DNA of 64,000 nucleotides, taken from assembly GCA_949592205.1 (NCBI GenBank), contig CATIUR010000005.1:30626179-30690178 (forward strand), in the 5' to 3' direction. The stretch comes from Helichrysum umbraculigerum (Eukaryota; Streptophyta; Magnoliopsida; Asterales; Asteraceae). The position numbers were made by a program, and so were the translations under genes. The notes below the pieces were generated by a model. It was not told the origin of the DNA, searched no databases, and saw nothing but the letters and a program-made list of their open reading frames with translations. Position 1 is the first letter of the stretch; each line of letters opens with the position of its first letter. This document shows, one piece after another, positions 11,756 through 23,320 of this stretch.

Positions 11756-12086
11756 CGAATCTTAGGAGTTAGGATTTGACCTTGACTTTCAGTTTTGAGC
11801 AGAGTATTACCCATCTTTACCATGGATATATATGGATTCATATATATGATCTTCCAAACTCGACTACAAGTAAGGCGCCCCTCAGTCCCAGAAACCATCG
11901 TACGAACTGTTTCGTTGGAATCAAGAACTCCATGTCTATTCCTCAAGTTTGCAAAGTAGCATAGGAACGGTCATAGCGGTTAGCGCTTCCTATGTCTAAG
12001 CCCACGTGGGTTAACCCATCACCACCATTGGGACAAAGTGCTGGAAGCTGTAAGAATGCTTGGTTGATATATATCCGAGTCGGGTT
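11756..12086 (-). pseudogene. class III peroxidase remnant A (last exon)
   Basis: On the minus strand the sequence matches the third exon of the intact genes: INQAFLQLPALCPNGGDG, then a worn RNRHGVLDSNETVRT, then MVKMGNTLLKTESQGQI. A 4-base TATA expansion near 12072, a small deletion near 11946 that shifts frame, and rearranged codons around 11850 destroy the reading frame. The upstream end is cut by a hAT-like MITE at 12087, and exons 1 and 2 are not found. It points opposite to the intact gene that follows. Confidence 0.75.
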
Positions 12087-12259
12087 CAGGAGCGGAGCTA
12101 GAATAAAATATTTCTGGAGGCAATAAAAATTCTTTAGTTCTTTTTCCGTTTTTGAAGGGGCAAAATTCATAATTTATAATTAGTAACATTAAAAAAAATT
12201 ATTTTTCATGTGATTTGAACTTTCTTAGGGGCAGTTGCTCCCTTCTAAATCCGCCTCTG
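12087..12259. mobile_element. hAT-type MITE inserted in the peroxidase remnant
   Basis: The ends CAGGAGCGGAGCTAGAA and, inverted, CAGAGGCGGATTTAGAA belong to the same terminal family as the hAT at 1461. Flanks GTCGGGTT and GTCGAGGT agree at six of eight positions, a worn 8-bp duplication. It is 173 bp with no coding sequence. Confidence 0.6.
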
Positions 12260-13726
12260 GTCGAGGTCCACCACTCTCCACTATGATCATATCCATAATT
12301 CAAGTACCATGTTTAAGCATGGAGTAACACTAGTAACATATATGCAAGTATTAATAATTGAGTTACATGCATTGAACAGCCAATGTGTCATAATAGATTG
12401 TAAACATTCTATCATGTTAATTAACTTACCATAATTAATATATATGTTATAATTTTAAAACATTTAGACTGGCCCCTTATAAGTTTATACACAGTGGCGG
12501 TCCCACAGTGGGGGCACTGTGGGCCACCGCCTACACTAACTTTCCAATTACAAGTAATAAAAATAATGAATTTAACGTTAAATTGATTGGTCTTGTTCTC
12601 TGCCTACAGGCCCAACTGAAAAGAAAGTAAATGTAACACTACATATAATGTAACACTACAGATATAATGTCGGGGGTATGTGACCGGGTCTTATTCGTTC
12701 AGGTGTGCCATTGAAAGTTTGCCTAACTTAAAAGGTTGTAACACCGTACTTATGTTTTTCATACCCTCTGTTATCTTGATTTCTATTGGTCATAATAATG
12801 TCATCAAGTGTTTTGTGTAAGGGTGATTTAATTTTTCTCCATATACATCAATCAAATATGCTTTTGCGTGTTGTATTATACAGCATTGTAAAGAACATTC
12901 AATGGTAAACATACAGAATACGACATTACATAAATCACTTCCCTCCTTAATACAATTGACATTTACGTGAGATTGAATGTCGGATTTCATATCGATTTTA
13001 ATTACAGATTGATTTGCGGATTCACGCTTGTATGAACAATATAGATCCAGATCCGACAATCAACAGGGTCTAACCGTACGTCTAGGTGCTTGCCGGTGCA
13101 CAATGCCCTCTGTGAGGACTTAGGGCAGCACCTCGACCCGAAAATGTTTTCTTTGTTCTCGCTTTTCATTTCTCAACTGATTTCTTAATTTCATATAACT
13201 TCTTTATTCTTTATGATCTCAAATAACATTCATTCATAACATTATCTATTCTCTACTCCTAATTTCGTCCCTAAATTAAAAACCGTGAGTGATGCAAGAA
13301 TCACCTAATTATCGATTTCGTATAGCCGAGGCCTACACACATTTCAATTCCAACATTCTCTATACGGTCTATAATATGTGGACCCGTTGGATTATTATAA
13401 AGTAACACGATATATACGTGGTTCATGAAATCATGACATGGATTTTGAGATCTAATTGTAATAATATATACATGGTCTCGTTCACTTATATTATCAAAAA
13501 ATCAATTTCATCTTTTTTTTGCTTGAAACATTCAACCCGTAGGTATTATATGCTGAAATAGATAATATTTTAATTTAATGTCAAACAACAGACTAATTCA
13601 ATTCACCGTTTACTTTCAAGAAAAATCCAAATCAACCTTCATGTCCGTATACGGGCTTCACTAAAAGTACATAATTTGGTGTCATTATGACATTCGTATA
13701 TTATTTTAGCAGTATTATACTACTAA
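12260..13726. other. non-coding upstream region of peroxidase unit 1
   Basis: From about 12955 it is homologous to 18575 onward (TTGACATTTACGTGAGAT, GTGAGGACTTAGGGCA, CTCAAATAA blocks), the upstream region of peroxidase 2. Within it, 12496-12531 is a strong GC-rich hairpin starting beside CAGTGGCGG, probably a hAT scar. No gene is visible. Confidence 0.5.
12496..12531. repeat. GC-rich hairpin, probable hAT end scar
   Basis: GGCGGTCCCACAGTG pairs with CACTGTGGGCCACCGCC across a GGGG loop with one or two bulges. It stands out sharply from the AT-rich surroundings. The preceding CAGTGGCGG is typical of a plant hAT terminus. Confidence 0.5.
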
Positions 13727-14584
13727 GTATAGGGTAGGGTTCAAATGAGAATAGGATTTTGTGTGAGAATGAGGGAACCAATGATATCAAGCCATGTGTA
13801 CAAAGAGAATGTTCCACATCTACAAAACCCATTTACCCCCAACATCAATTATCTCACAAACGACAAATCAAAAAATTATGAAAATTGCACCATTAAATTC
13901 GTCGTTTTCTCCTCTTCGATTTGCCGTCCCTCAAGACATACTTTCGAAAAGTTTTTTTTTTTTTTTTTTCATTTTTTTTGGTGGGTTTCACATTTACTAA
14001 CACATGTGTTAAAGTGTTGCGTTTAGGGTTTAGGGGTTAGGGTTTAGGGTTTGAGGTTTGGGGTTTCTCCCAGAAACCCCAAACCTCAAACCCTAAACCC
14101 TAAACCCTAACCTCTAAACCCCAAACCCTAAACCCTAAACGCTTTACAAAACGCTAAACCCTAAATCTTTCTAAACCCTAAACCTTGAACCCCTTCTAAA
14201 CCCTAAACCCTTATAAACCCTAAACCATAAACCCTACTAAACCCTAAACCTAACCCTAAACCCTAACCTTAACCACAAATTAAATGTACAACTAATCACT
14301 AACACATGTGTTACTAATTTGTGAAACTCACCAAAAAATGAGAAAAAAAAAAGTTGTTAAAAGTATGCCTTGAGGGACGGCAAATCGAAGAGGAGAAAAC
14401 GCTGAATTTTATGGTGCAATTTTCATGATTTTTCGACTTACCGTTTGTGAGATATTTAATTTTTAAAAATGTGGAGGAGAGAGTATAAAGTGTGGAGGAG
14501 AGAGAATAAAGTGACACATAGCAGAAATCTGTTGGTTCCTTCATTCTCACTCAAAATTGGTGTACTCATTTAAACCTTACTCAC
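13727..14584. mobile_element. terminal-inverted-repeat element with telomere-like core
   Basis: The left side (AGGGTTCAAATGAGAAT, GTGAGAATGAGGGAACCA, then a 50-bp block around TTTGCCGTCCCTCAAG) returns inverted at 14300-14580. ACACATGTGTTA closes both inner arms. Near-identical 9-bp repeats flank it (TACTACTAA at 13718-13726, TAATACTAA at 14585-14593). The corresponding site upstream of peroxidase 2 (about 19747-19760) lacks the whole insertion and reads straight through ACTACTAATTCAT. The 9-bp duplication fits the Mutator-like superfamily. There is no transposase. Confidence 0.7.
14021..14280. repeat. interstitial telomere-like repeat, head-to-head
   Basis: About 50 bp of TTTAGGG-type repeats (14021-14068) meets about 200 bp of CCCTAAA-type repeats. 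At the join, 14037-14068 and 14072-14103 are a perfect 32-bp inverted repeat with a CCC loop. The outer CCCTAAA part is degenerate (CTAAACCTTGAACC, CTAAACCATAAACC). The block fills the centre of the surrounding inverted-repeat element. Confidence 0.9.
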
Positions 14585-16783
14585 TAATACTAATTCATCA
14601 TTTCATCATATATATTTATAGCTATTTTAAATGGTTTCCGTACGTACATGTTATCAATATTTAATGCTGTCCTCTGGAAAATAAAGGATAAAAAATGGGT
14701 AACATACTACTCCGTAGAATGCTTTACACAAATTAAGCGTTAATTAATTACTTAAGTAGACTTAATCAAACGTACAAGATATACAGATACATTAAAGATA
14801 TACCCAATTAAAGATATACCCAACTATATATCATGTTAAAAAGAGGATTTTTAAGCTCTAAAAGTTGTCATTAAAAATATATATCATTTACATGCGCAAA
14901 CTATAGTACATTAATAATCACTAACCATCAAAATCTGAAAAATATAATCGTAAGTTACTACTCCGTAGTACATTAATTATAAGAATTTTTATTGACGGTC
15001 TTTGGAGTTGTCTTTTATCATTTCTTAAAATTAAAATTAAATGCTCCAACATATATAGAATCGCATAATAGGGAGGGGATATAATGCTATGTACATAAAA
15101 CGACTATTCAAAGGTATTGGTTGAAAGTTAAATTGCTATTTTAAGATATGATGTTTCGAATATTCTTTTAATTAAACAATGAGTATGCAAATATTAATAC
15201 ATTTGACCATGTCTCTTTGTCAAAACTCGTGTATCATTGTCCACGTAAATAAATATATTCCCCTATCTAGCATTCTAGCTAGCTTTACGATGATAACGAC
15301 TAATGATGTTCTCCAGCTATAAGTTAAATTATTTGATTTATAGACCTGCTATCATGGACCAAATCCTAGCTTTGAGCAGGTTTACGCGGTCTGCGGTTCC
15401 GTTCGTCTCTTTAAAAAAGAATACAATAATTGACCTTCTGGTGACCTTCATCGATCAACCTCACAATTTATATAAAGAGTTAAATCGTGTAATAATTTTG
15501 ATGTCATCTTACTAAGCTCCTATCGCGTGGACGTTCGTTTCCTTAATTAACCTAGTGATTGAGCATTTTTTTTAAAACAAGTGTTTTATACGTGTACTGT
15601 ATATACTTCTTTGTTAAGGGTGATTGTATATATACTTGAACAATAATAAGTGTGTTTGAGGACACACTTGAAAATATATTTTTACTGAAAAAGCTTATAT
15701 GTAAAGCATCACTAAAAATTTTATATCATGAACACAAACCTATTGAGTTAGAAACAAACCCAAAGAAGTACGTTAACGTACACGATCTAAGCACCGTCTA
15801 GCTCACGTGAATATTTCATTTATTTATTTATTATATACAGAAATAAATAATAATTACGTGATCATTAGTCAAATTAACTTTTATGAACATCATTTAAATA
15901 ATCACGTCACGTTAAATTGTAGAGATATATACTTTTCACGTCAATTGATCTTCCTTCACTTTTTTATTTAAAATATATAATACTATAAACTTTTTATTTA
16001 AATATATATATGAGCTACCATTTCTCACCCCTATGAATTTTTCAATAAAACTTATCATATCCTACCTAGCTAGCTTTTATAATTAGTATATATATTTTTT
16101 AATTTCTTACAGACTTTCATTTGTTCCAATGCTATATAGGACTAATTACAGAGACTTAAAAGCATGCCTAATTTTTTTCATTGGTTGAATTATTTCTTTC
16201 TTCAAATATCATCCAATCAATTTTTCACATTTACCAATCACATTTTTATCTTTATATTTAGGCCTACAGTTTTAGACCAACCAATCATTTTCCAATTTTA
16301 TAATAGTTAAATTTTAAAACCCATGCTAATTACAATATGTATAATTATGCTCTAGTAAACTTGTATGGGTGGGAATTAATTGGTAATTAACCTTAAATAA
16401 ATTTGAATGCAACTACGCTTTTGTTTTGCTTTTTCTCTAATTTATATGCAACCAAATCATATCCTGTTTGCACATTCCAAAATTTAAAATACAACTTAAT
16501 CATTCTTTCGGTGATTCCTTTTGGTTTGCTTTTTGACTCGCCTTGTTTTATCTAAAAAGAATCAACTTCTTATTGCAATATATATTATATGATGCTTTAT
16601 TAAATTATACTAAGTATTATTTCTGGTTCATGCATGCTTTCTTGTTACAAAAGTTTCCTAAAATTTATATAATAATTTTTGTAATAATAATGAGGAATCA
16701 TGAGTTGGATACCATTTGTTCACCAAATTTTGAACCTTTCATGCACCTAGCTTGCTTCCTTGCACCAGCTCCATTTGAGTCAG
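14585..16783 (+). other. distal upstream region of peroxidase 1
   Basis: No gene is visible. Much of it is homologous to 19756-21850 upstream of peroxidase 2 (blocks at ATAAAGGATAAAAAATGGGTA, CATCGATCAACCTCACAA and AATAATAAGTGTGTTTGAGG). The two differ by many small insertions, so the two tandem units are clearly older than the inverted copy. Confidence 0.6.
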
Positions 16784-16817
16784 TTGACTTTCATTTGGTC
16801 CACAAAACCTATAAATA
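16784..16817 (+). promoter_or_regulatory. core promoter of peroxidase 1
   Basis: A TATA box TATAAATA lies at 16810-16817, 128 bp before the start codon. A W-box TTGACT at 16784-16789, the type bound by WRKY factors, stands 20 bp further up. Both are conserved upstream of all three intact copies. Stress or pathogen control through WRKY is inference. Confidence 0.65.
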
Positions 16818-16945
16818 GCTTCACCCCCTTCTTTGTTCCTCATCATCTCATTCACCAAATACATCACTTAACTTCATACACAATTCTTTAATACATATAA
16901 TTATTATTATATCACAAGTTAAACATTTTTTTCCTACTTGTATAA

Positions 16946-18241
16946 ATGGAGGTTTCTTCCCTTAATCAAAGGCTTGTTTTGCTTGTTCTCTTGTTAGCCA
17001 CCTTCACTACTTTGGCACTAAGCAAAGGCAATCGTGGAGGCACTCGTGTTGAATTCTATAGGTCCAGTTGCCCTAGGGCCGAATCCATAGTCCAGTCAGC
17101 TGTTCAAACTGCTGTTCGAGCCAACCCAACGATTGCACCTGGTTTACTAAGGATGTTCTTCCATGACTGCTTTGTCAATGGTTGTGATGCATCTATACTA
17201 ATTAATGGCGCGTCAACTGAAAAGACTGCACCACCTAACTCCCTATTGAGAGGCTTTGAAGTTATTGATGCTGCAAAGTCTCAGCTCGAAACCACCTGCC
17301 CTGGAGTCGTCTCTTGTGCTGATATTGTTGCCCTTGCTGCCCGTGATTCTGTCGTTCTGGTAATAATTTCGTCAAATGAATTTTTTTTATACTTAACACT
17401 TGTTTTACTATGGTGTCTTATTGATTTTATGACACTTTGCAGACTGGTGGACGTAGTTGGCAAGTACCATTAGGACGTAGAGATGGATTGGTTTCACAAG
17501 CATCTGATACCGCAAACTTGCCCGGCTTTAATGATCCTATGACTGTCCAGATAAGAAAGTTTGCAGATAAAGGTCTTAACATTCAAGATCTTGTTACTCT
17601 TGTTGGTAAGTAGTGCACAAAATTGTACAATAACTACTACATATATGTTATGCATGAATCATGATCAAATGATGAGACTTTTCTGATGTAAAACATTTCT
17701 AACCAATCATTTCTGCAGGGCTCTCGATCACATAATATTTTAATAAAGACCGAAATTGACTAAAAATGCAAAATAACATGTTATACAATGACCCTTACTA
17801 AAAAGTTAAATTGTGCTACATTTTGTAGGTGGACACACAATTGGAACAGCAGCTTGTGCTGTATTCAGCGACAGACTATACAATTTTAACAACACAAATG
17901 GACCCGACCCGGATATCAACCAAGCATTCCTACCGCAGCTTCGAGCACTTTGTCCCAACGGAGGTGATGGGTCGAGGCGTGTAGACTTGGATACAGCAAG
18001 TGTTAATAGCTTTGGCAATTCATTTTACGAAAACATGAGAAATGGGCGGGGAGTTCTTGAATCGGATGCCAAGCTATGGAGTGACCGCAGGACTCAAAGG
18101 TTTGTACAAGGGTTTGTAGGAAGACAATCTGGATCGAGATTTAATGCTGAGTTTGGAAGGGCGATGGTGAAGATGGGAAACATTGAGGTTAAAACTGGGA
18201 GACAAGGCGAAATTCGCAGAGTTTGTACAGCAACCAACTGA
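16946..18241 (+). CDS. class III secretory peroxidase, copy 1
   Basis: Exons are 16946-17359, 17443-17605 and 17829-18241, all with GT-AG introns, giving 329 residues. Residues 1-26 are a hydrophobic signal peptide (LVLLVLLLATFTTLALS). Catalytic residues are present: distal Arg69 and His73 in RMFFHDCFVNGCDAS, and proximal haem-ligand His195 in GGHTIGTAAC. The distal calcium ligands (Asp74, Gly79, Asp81, Ser83) and the eight disulfide cysteines (Cys42, 75, 80, 118, 124, 202, 234, 325) are all there. It uses hydrogen peroxide to oxidise phenolics in the wall or apoplast (EC 1.11.1.7), as in lignification or defence. The sequence is closest in style to N1-like peroxidases. Gly255 stands where many relatives have a calcium-binding Asp. 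Two introns rather than the common three is a lineage feature. It is in tandem with copy 2. Confidence 0.93.
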
Positions 18242-19335
18242 TGAAGATCATGTGTGTCTTTAATTAAGATGATTCATAAGTTGTTAATAATAACATCAAC
18301 TGAATTAAATCTACTGAAATTTTTTTGTTAAATATGTAATAATATCAAAGATTGAATTGTTAATTAATTAATAGAGGGTTTCTTTATTAATTTCTTATTT
18401 GATGCATGCTTTTTTCCTAATTGATAATGTGAAAAACGTTATATTTATATTCTAAAGTGTTGGACCATAAGTACATGCCCATGTATGTATGCATTACCTA
18501 TACAGTGTGATCAAAGAAAAGTTCACGGTGAATAGATAAAATAAGACAGAGTACAAATCACTTCCTTCCTTTATATAATTGACATTTACGTGAGATCGAA
18601 TGCTGGATTTCATATAAATTTTAATAACAGATTGATTAGTAGATGCATGCTTGTATGAACCAATATGACAATTAATTTAATGGGGTCTAGCCGTTGGCTG
18701 AGCTCCTGGTGGCCGATTCGCAATGCCCTCTAGATCTGTGAGGACTTAGGGCACATCTCGACCCAAAACGTTTTCTTTGCTCTTGCCTTTCATTTCTCAA
18801 CCGATTTTTTTTAATATAACTTCTTTATTGTTTATGATCTCAAATAATATTCATTCATAACAATCCATGTATTCTCTGCTCTTAAATTTGTCCATAAATT
18901 AGAAACCATATATGAGCAGTGATGCTTAAATCATCTAATTATTGATTTCGTATCACCCAGGCCTACACCCACACATGTATTTCCAAGTTTCCAACATTCT
19001 CTACGGTCTATACTATATGGATCCGTATAGTAGGATTATCATATAGTAACACGATATACGGTTCATGAAATCATGACATGGATTTTGAGATTTAATTGTA
19101 ATAGATGTATACTATACATTATCTAGTTCACTTAATTATTATCAAGAAACCAAAATTTCATCTTTTGCTTGAAACATTCAACCCGTGGCCGTGGGTATTA
19201 TATGCTACAATATATAATAGTAATATTTTAATGTCAAATAGACTAATTCAATTCACCGTTTACTTTCAAGAAAAATCCAAATATATCAACCTTCATGTCC
19301 GTGTACGTACGGGCTTCACTAAAAGTAAACAATTA
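18242..19335. other. spacer between tandem peroxidase units
   Basis: The first 300 bp are the 3' flank of copy 1, similar to the flank after copy 2 (TGATGAAGATCATGT onward). From about 18560 it matches 12945 onward, so the tandem unit boundary is near 18540. No gene. Confidence 0.6.
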
Positions 19336-19695
19336 GGGGCTGCTTACATTTTTTTTTTCTATTAAGTGCTGTTTACATGTATTGTCTGTCTGGATAAATA
19401 TGTATGTTTATAACAAGTGATGTTTATGTAAATGTAATTTTTTTTTTACCAAAATGATGAACTTAAATGATATAAAGTTTGAATAAAAAATGACGTGTTC
19501 AAATCATTTTGGAGAAAAAATGTTGAAAAAATGTATATTTATCATTAATTGTCTTTTTTTGGTAAGGGCTTCATTTTTCCTCCTATTTCAGAAACAGACA
19601 TTTCTTTCAGATTAAGTGAAAAAGAAACAACAATTTATTTGTCTGGATTAAGAAGTGTCTGGAAACAGACTATTAAGTGGAAAATAAACAAGCCC
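19336..19695. mobile_element. Tourist-like (PIF/Harbinger) MITE
   Basis: The ends are GGGGCTGCTTACATTTT and, inverted, GGGCTTGTTTATTTTCC. TTA lies on both sides (19333-19335 and 19696-19698). The matching place upstream of copy 1 (about 13670-13682) has no insert. It is 360 bp and non-coding. Confidence 0.65.
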
Positions 19696-19755
19696 TTAGT
19701 GTCATTGAATATGACCTTCCATTTGATTATCATTTTAGTAGTATTATACTACTAA

Positions 19756-21849
19756 TTCATTATAAATATAGCTATTTATGTAGTATAAACGTAGTCAAAC
19801 ATGTACAAATGTTACTATTTTTAAGGCTTTCCTCTGGAAAATAAAGGATAAAAAATGGGTAAAATACTAGAATGCTTTACACAAATTAAGCGTCAATCAC
19901 TTAATTATATACGACGTACATATACACATTAAAGATATATATACCGAACTATATAGCATGATAAAAGAACTCTAAGAGTACGTACGTTGTCATTCAAAAT
20001 ATATAATTTACGTGCACAAACTATAGTACATTAATCACTAACCATATATCAAAATCCGAAAAATATAATCGTAAGGTACATTATAAGAATTAAAAACATT
20101 CTTATTGACGGTCTTCGGAGTTATTTTTATCATTTCTTAAAATTAGATGTTCAAACATAGATAAAATCGCCTAATTGGGAGGGGGTATAATGCTAGTTAA
20201 TTATATAAAACGACTATTCAAAGGTATTTGGTTGTAAGTTAAATTGCTATTATAAGATGTTGTTTTGAAATATTCTTTGAATTAAACAATGAGTATGTCA
20301 AATAAAATACATTTGACATTGTCTCTTTGTCAAAACTCGTGTATCATTACCTACGTAAATAAATATATTCCTCTAGCTAGCTTTACGACGATAACTAATG
20401 TCCTCCAGCTATATATTATTTGATTTATAGATCGACCTGCTATCATGGACCAAATCCTTTGGGCAGTTTACGCGGTTCAATTCCGGTCGTCTCCTAAAAA
20501 AGAATAATTGATCTTCTGGTGACCCTCATCGATCAACCTCACAATTTATATACAGAATTAACTCGTGTAATTAACTTACTATGTACTAAATAAATATGTC
20601 GGGATGAGATTTGAATACGTGAATTGATCACTTTGATGTCATCGTTACTGAGCTTCCATCGCATGGACGTTCGTTTCCTTAAGTAACCTTGTGATTGAGC
20701 ATTTTCTTAAAAAAACAAAAGTTTTATATTATACTTCTTTGTTAAGGGTGATTATATATACTTGAACAATAATAAGTGTGTTTGAGGACACACTTTAAAA
20801 TGTATATTTACTAAAAAAGCTTATATATATGTAAAGCATCACAATTTTTTTTTTTTTTTTTTTATCATGAACACAAACCTAGAGTTAGAAACAAACCATA
20901 ATAAGTACGTTAACACGATCTTCGATCTAAGGACCGTACGTCTAGGCGTCTAGCTAGCTCAAATGAATATTTCATGAAGATTGTTTGGATTATCGGGTTT
21001 TAAAACTCCACCAATGAATCGAACTATATTACATATATAAATAAAAATAAAATAATTGGTTGATCATTAGTCAAATTAACTTTAATATTAACGAACATCA
21101 TTACAATAATCACGTCACGTTGGATTTGTTCAGATATATACGTACGTAGCTACCATTTCCCACCCTTCTGACTCTTTCAATAAAAGTATTAAAATAAAAG
21201 TGCAATCAATAATAAAACCCATGCTAATTACAATAAGTACAAGCTTAGTAAATTTGCATTATAATATATGCTTTGTTTCTCAAATTTAAATTTAAATTTA
21301 AATATATAGATTTTTCATTTTCGAGCTGAGTTGTATATATAAAGTTTTAACCATTAAAAATCGAATCCATTATTCTTTGAATAGATTTTGTGTGATACGT
21401 ACACTACTAGATGCTGCATGCATGTGAGAATTAATTGATATTTGGTAACCTATATATACTGATCGAATGCAACTATTCTAAAATTGTTTTGCTTTTCTCT
21501 AATGATAATGCAACCAATTAAATCCTGTTTGCGCATTCCATTAATTCCATAATTAATTAAAATCCAGCTTAAACGGTGATTCCTTTTGGTTGCTTTTTGA
21601 CTCACCTTCTTTTATTCAACAAAAGAGTCAACTTCTTATTGCAATATGTATATGATATGATATGATGCTTTAAATTATACCAAGTATTATTTCTGGTTCA
21701 TGCATGCTTTCTTGTTACAAAAGTTTCTTAAATAGCATTATAATTTTTTGTAATAACAATGAGAAATCATGAGTTGGATACCATTTGTTTACCAGATTTT
21801 GAACCTTTCATGCACCTAGCTTGCTTCCTTGCACCTCCATTTGAGTCAG
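19756..21849 (+). other. distal upstream region of peroxidase 2
   Basis: No gene is visible. It is homologous to the copy 1 upstream region but diverged. A T-run at 20846-20863 and a TTTAAATTTAAATTTAAA run near 21287 are the only low-complexity tracts. Segment 20450-20500 has a short tRNA T-arm look-alike that does not fold into a tRNA. Confidence 0.5.
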
Positions 21850-21900
21850 TTGACTTTTTTACATAGCTGACTTTCATTTGGTCCTCAACACCTATAAATA
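21850..21900 (+). promoter_or_regulatory. core promoter of peroxidase 2
   Basis: TATA box TATAAATA is at 21893-21900 and W-box TTGACT at 21850-21855. Compared with copy 1, an extra 17 bases (ending TAGCTGACTTT) lie between them, partly repeating the TGACTTT of the W-box and moving it away from the TATA box. Confidence 0.65.
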
Positions 21901-22025
21901 GCTTCACCACCTTCTTTGTTCCTCATCATCTTATTCACCAAATACATCACTTAACTTCAAACACAATTCTAAAAAACATAATTTATATTACAGAAAACAT
22001 CTTTTGCTATTAGCTAGTATATAAA

Positions 22026-23320
22026 ATGGAGGTTTCTTCCCTAAATCAAAGGCTTGTTTTACTTGTTCTCTTGTTAGCCACCTTCACTACTTTGGCACTA
22101 AGCAAAGGCAATCGTGGAGGCACTCGGGTTGGCTTCTATAGGTCCACTTGCCCTAGGGCCGAATACATAGTCCAGTCAGCTGTTCAAACTGCTGTTCGAG
22201 CCAATCCAACGATTGCACCTGGTTTACTAAGGATGTTCTTCCATGACTGCTTTGTCAATGGTTGTGATGCATCTATACTAATTAATGGCGCGTCAACTGA
22301 AAAGACTGCACCACCTAACTCCCTATTAAGAGGCTTTGAAGTTATTGATGCTGCAAAGTCTCAGCTCGAAACCACCTGCCCTGGAGTCGTCTCTTGTGCT
22401 GATATTGTTGCCCTTGCTGCCCGTGATTCTGTCGTTCTGGTAATAATTTCATCTTATGTTCTTTTTTATACTTAACACTTGTTTTACTACGGTGTCTTAT
22501 TATTTTTATGACACTTTGCAGACTGGTGGACGTAGTTGGCAAGTACCATTAGGACGTCGAGATGGATTGGTTTCACAAGCATCTGACACCGCAAACTTGC
22601 CCGGCTTTAATGATCCTATGACTGTCCAGATAAGAAAGTTTGCAGATAAAGGTCTTAACATTCAAGATCTTGTTACTCTTGTTGGTAAGTAGTGCATAAA
22701 ATTGTACAATAACTACTACATATATGTTATGCATGAATCATGATCAAATGATGAGACTTTTCTGATGTAAAACATTTCTAACCAATCATTTCTGCAGGGC
22801 TCTCGATCACCTAATATTTTAATAAAGACCGAAATTAACTAAAAATGCAAAATAACATGTTATACAATGGCCCTTACTAAAAAGTTAAATTGTGCTACAT
22901 TTTGTAGGTGGACACACAATTGGAACAGCAGCTTGTGCTTTATTCAGCTACAGACTATACAATTTTAACAACACAAATGGACCCGACCCGGATATCAACC
23001 AAGCATTCCTACCGCAGCTTCGAGCACTTTGTCCCAACGGAGGTGATGGGTCGAGGCGTGTAGACTTGAATACAGGAAGTGTTAATAGCTTTGGCAATTC
23101 ATTTTATGAAAACTTGAGAAACGGGCGGGGAGTTCTTGAATCGGATGCCAAGCTATGGAGTGACCGCAGGACTCAAAGGTTTGTACAAGGGTTTGTAGGA
23201 AGACAATCTGGATCGAGATTTAATGCTGAGTTTGGAAGGGCGATGGTAAAGATGGGAAATATTGAGGTGAAAACTGGGAGACAAGGCGAAATTCGCAGAG
23301 TTTGTACTGCAACCAATTGA
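22026..23320 (+). CDS. class III secretory peroxidase, copy 2
   Basis: Exons are 22026-22439, 22522-22684 and 22908-23320, giving 329 residues with the same two intron positions and phases as copy 1. It keeps the signal peptide, Arg69, His73, proximal His195 and all eight structural cysteines. Differences from copy 1 are few: Gly36 for Glu, Thr41 for Ser and Tyr48 for Ser near the mature N-terminus, Leu204/Tyr207 for Val/Asp, and Asn247-Thr-Gly in place of Asp247-Thr-Ala. Position 247 aligns with a proximal calcium ligand (Asp222 of horseradish peroxidase C), so Asn here may alter stability. It should be secreted and act as a wall peroxidase. It lies in the left arm of the inverted duplication and faces copy 3 tail to tail. 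Confidence 0.93.

Larger units (their letters stand above)
11267..12870 (-). repeat. segmental duplicate of 23751-25850 (peroxidase-remnant unit)
   Basis: The two regions share the same order: CAAACCGAGTG flank, broken minus-strand peroxidase exon, hAT-like scar, CCACCACTC segment, GTATGTGACCGGGTCTTATT segment, and ATACCCTCTGTTATCTTGAT segment. The copy at 23.7 kb has gained a Mutator-like MITE (25397-25688) and a CACTA MITE (25853-26341), both absent here. This copy therefore shows both empty sites. Confidence 0.7.

Noticed and set aside
14021..14280. True telomere or chromosome-fusion point
   Set aside because: The repeats are degenerate, short and enclosed by transposon-like inverted arms with a target duplication and a visible empty site.
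16543..16818. Open frame directly upstream of peroxidase 1
   Set aside because: It covers the promoter with the TATA box and has no counterpart frame in copies 2 and 3.
20455..20500. Possible tRNA (GGTTCAATTCC T-arm look-alike)
   Set aside because: No acceptor stem, D-arm or anticodon arm can be formed. The other copies (15370-15410, 52795-52830) do not keep the pairing.
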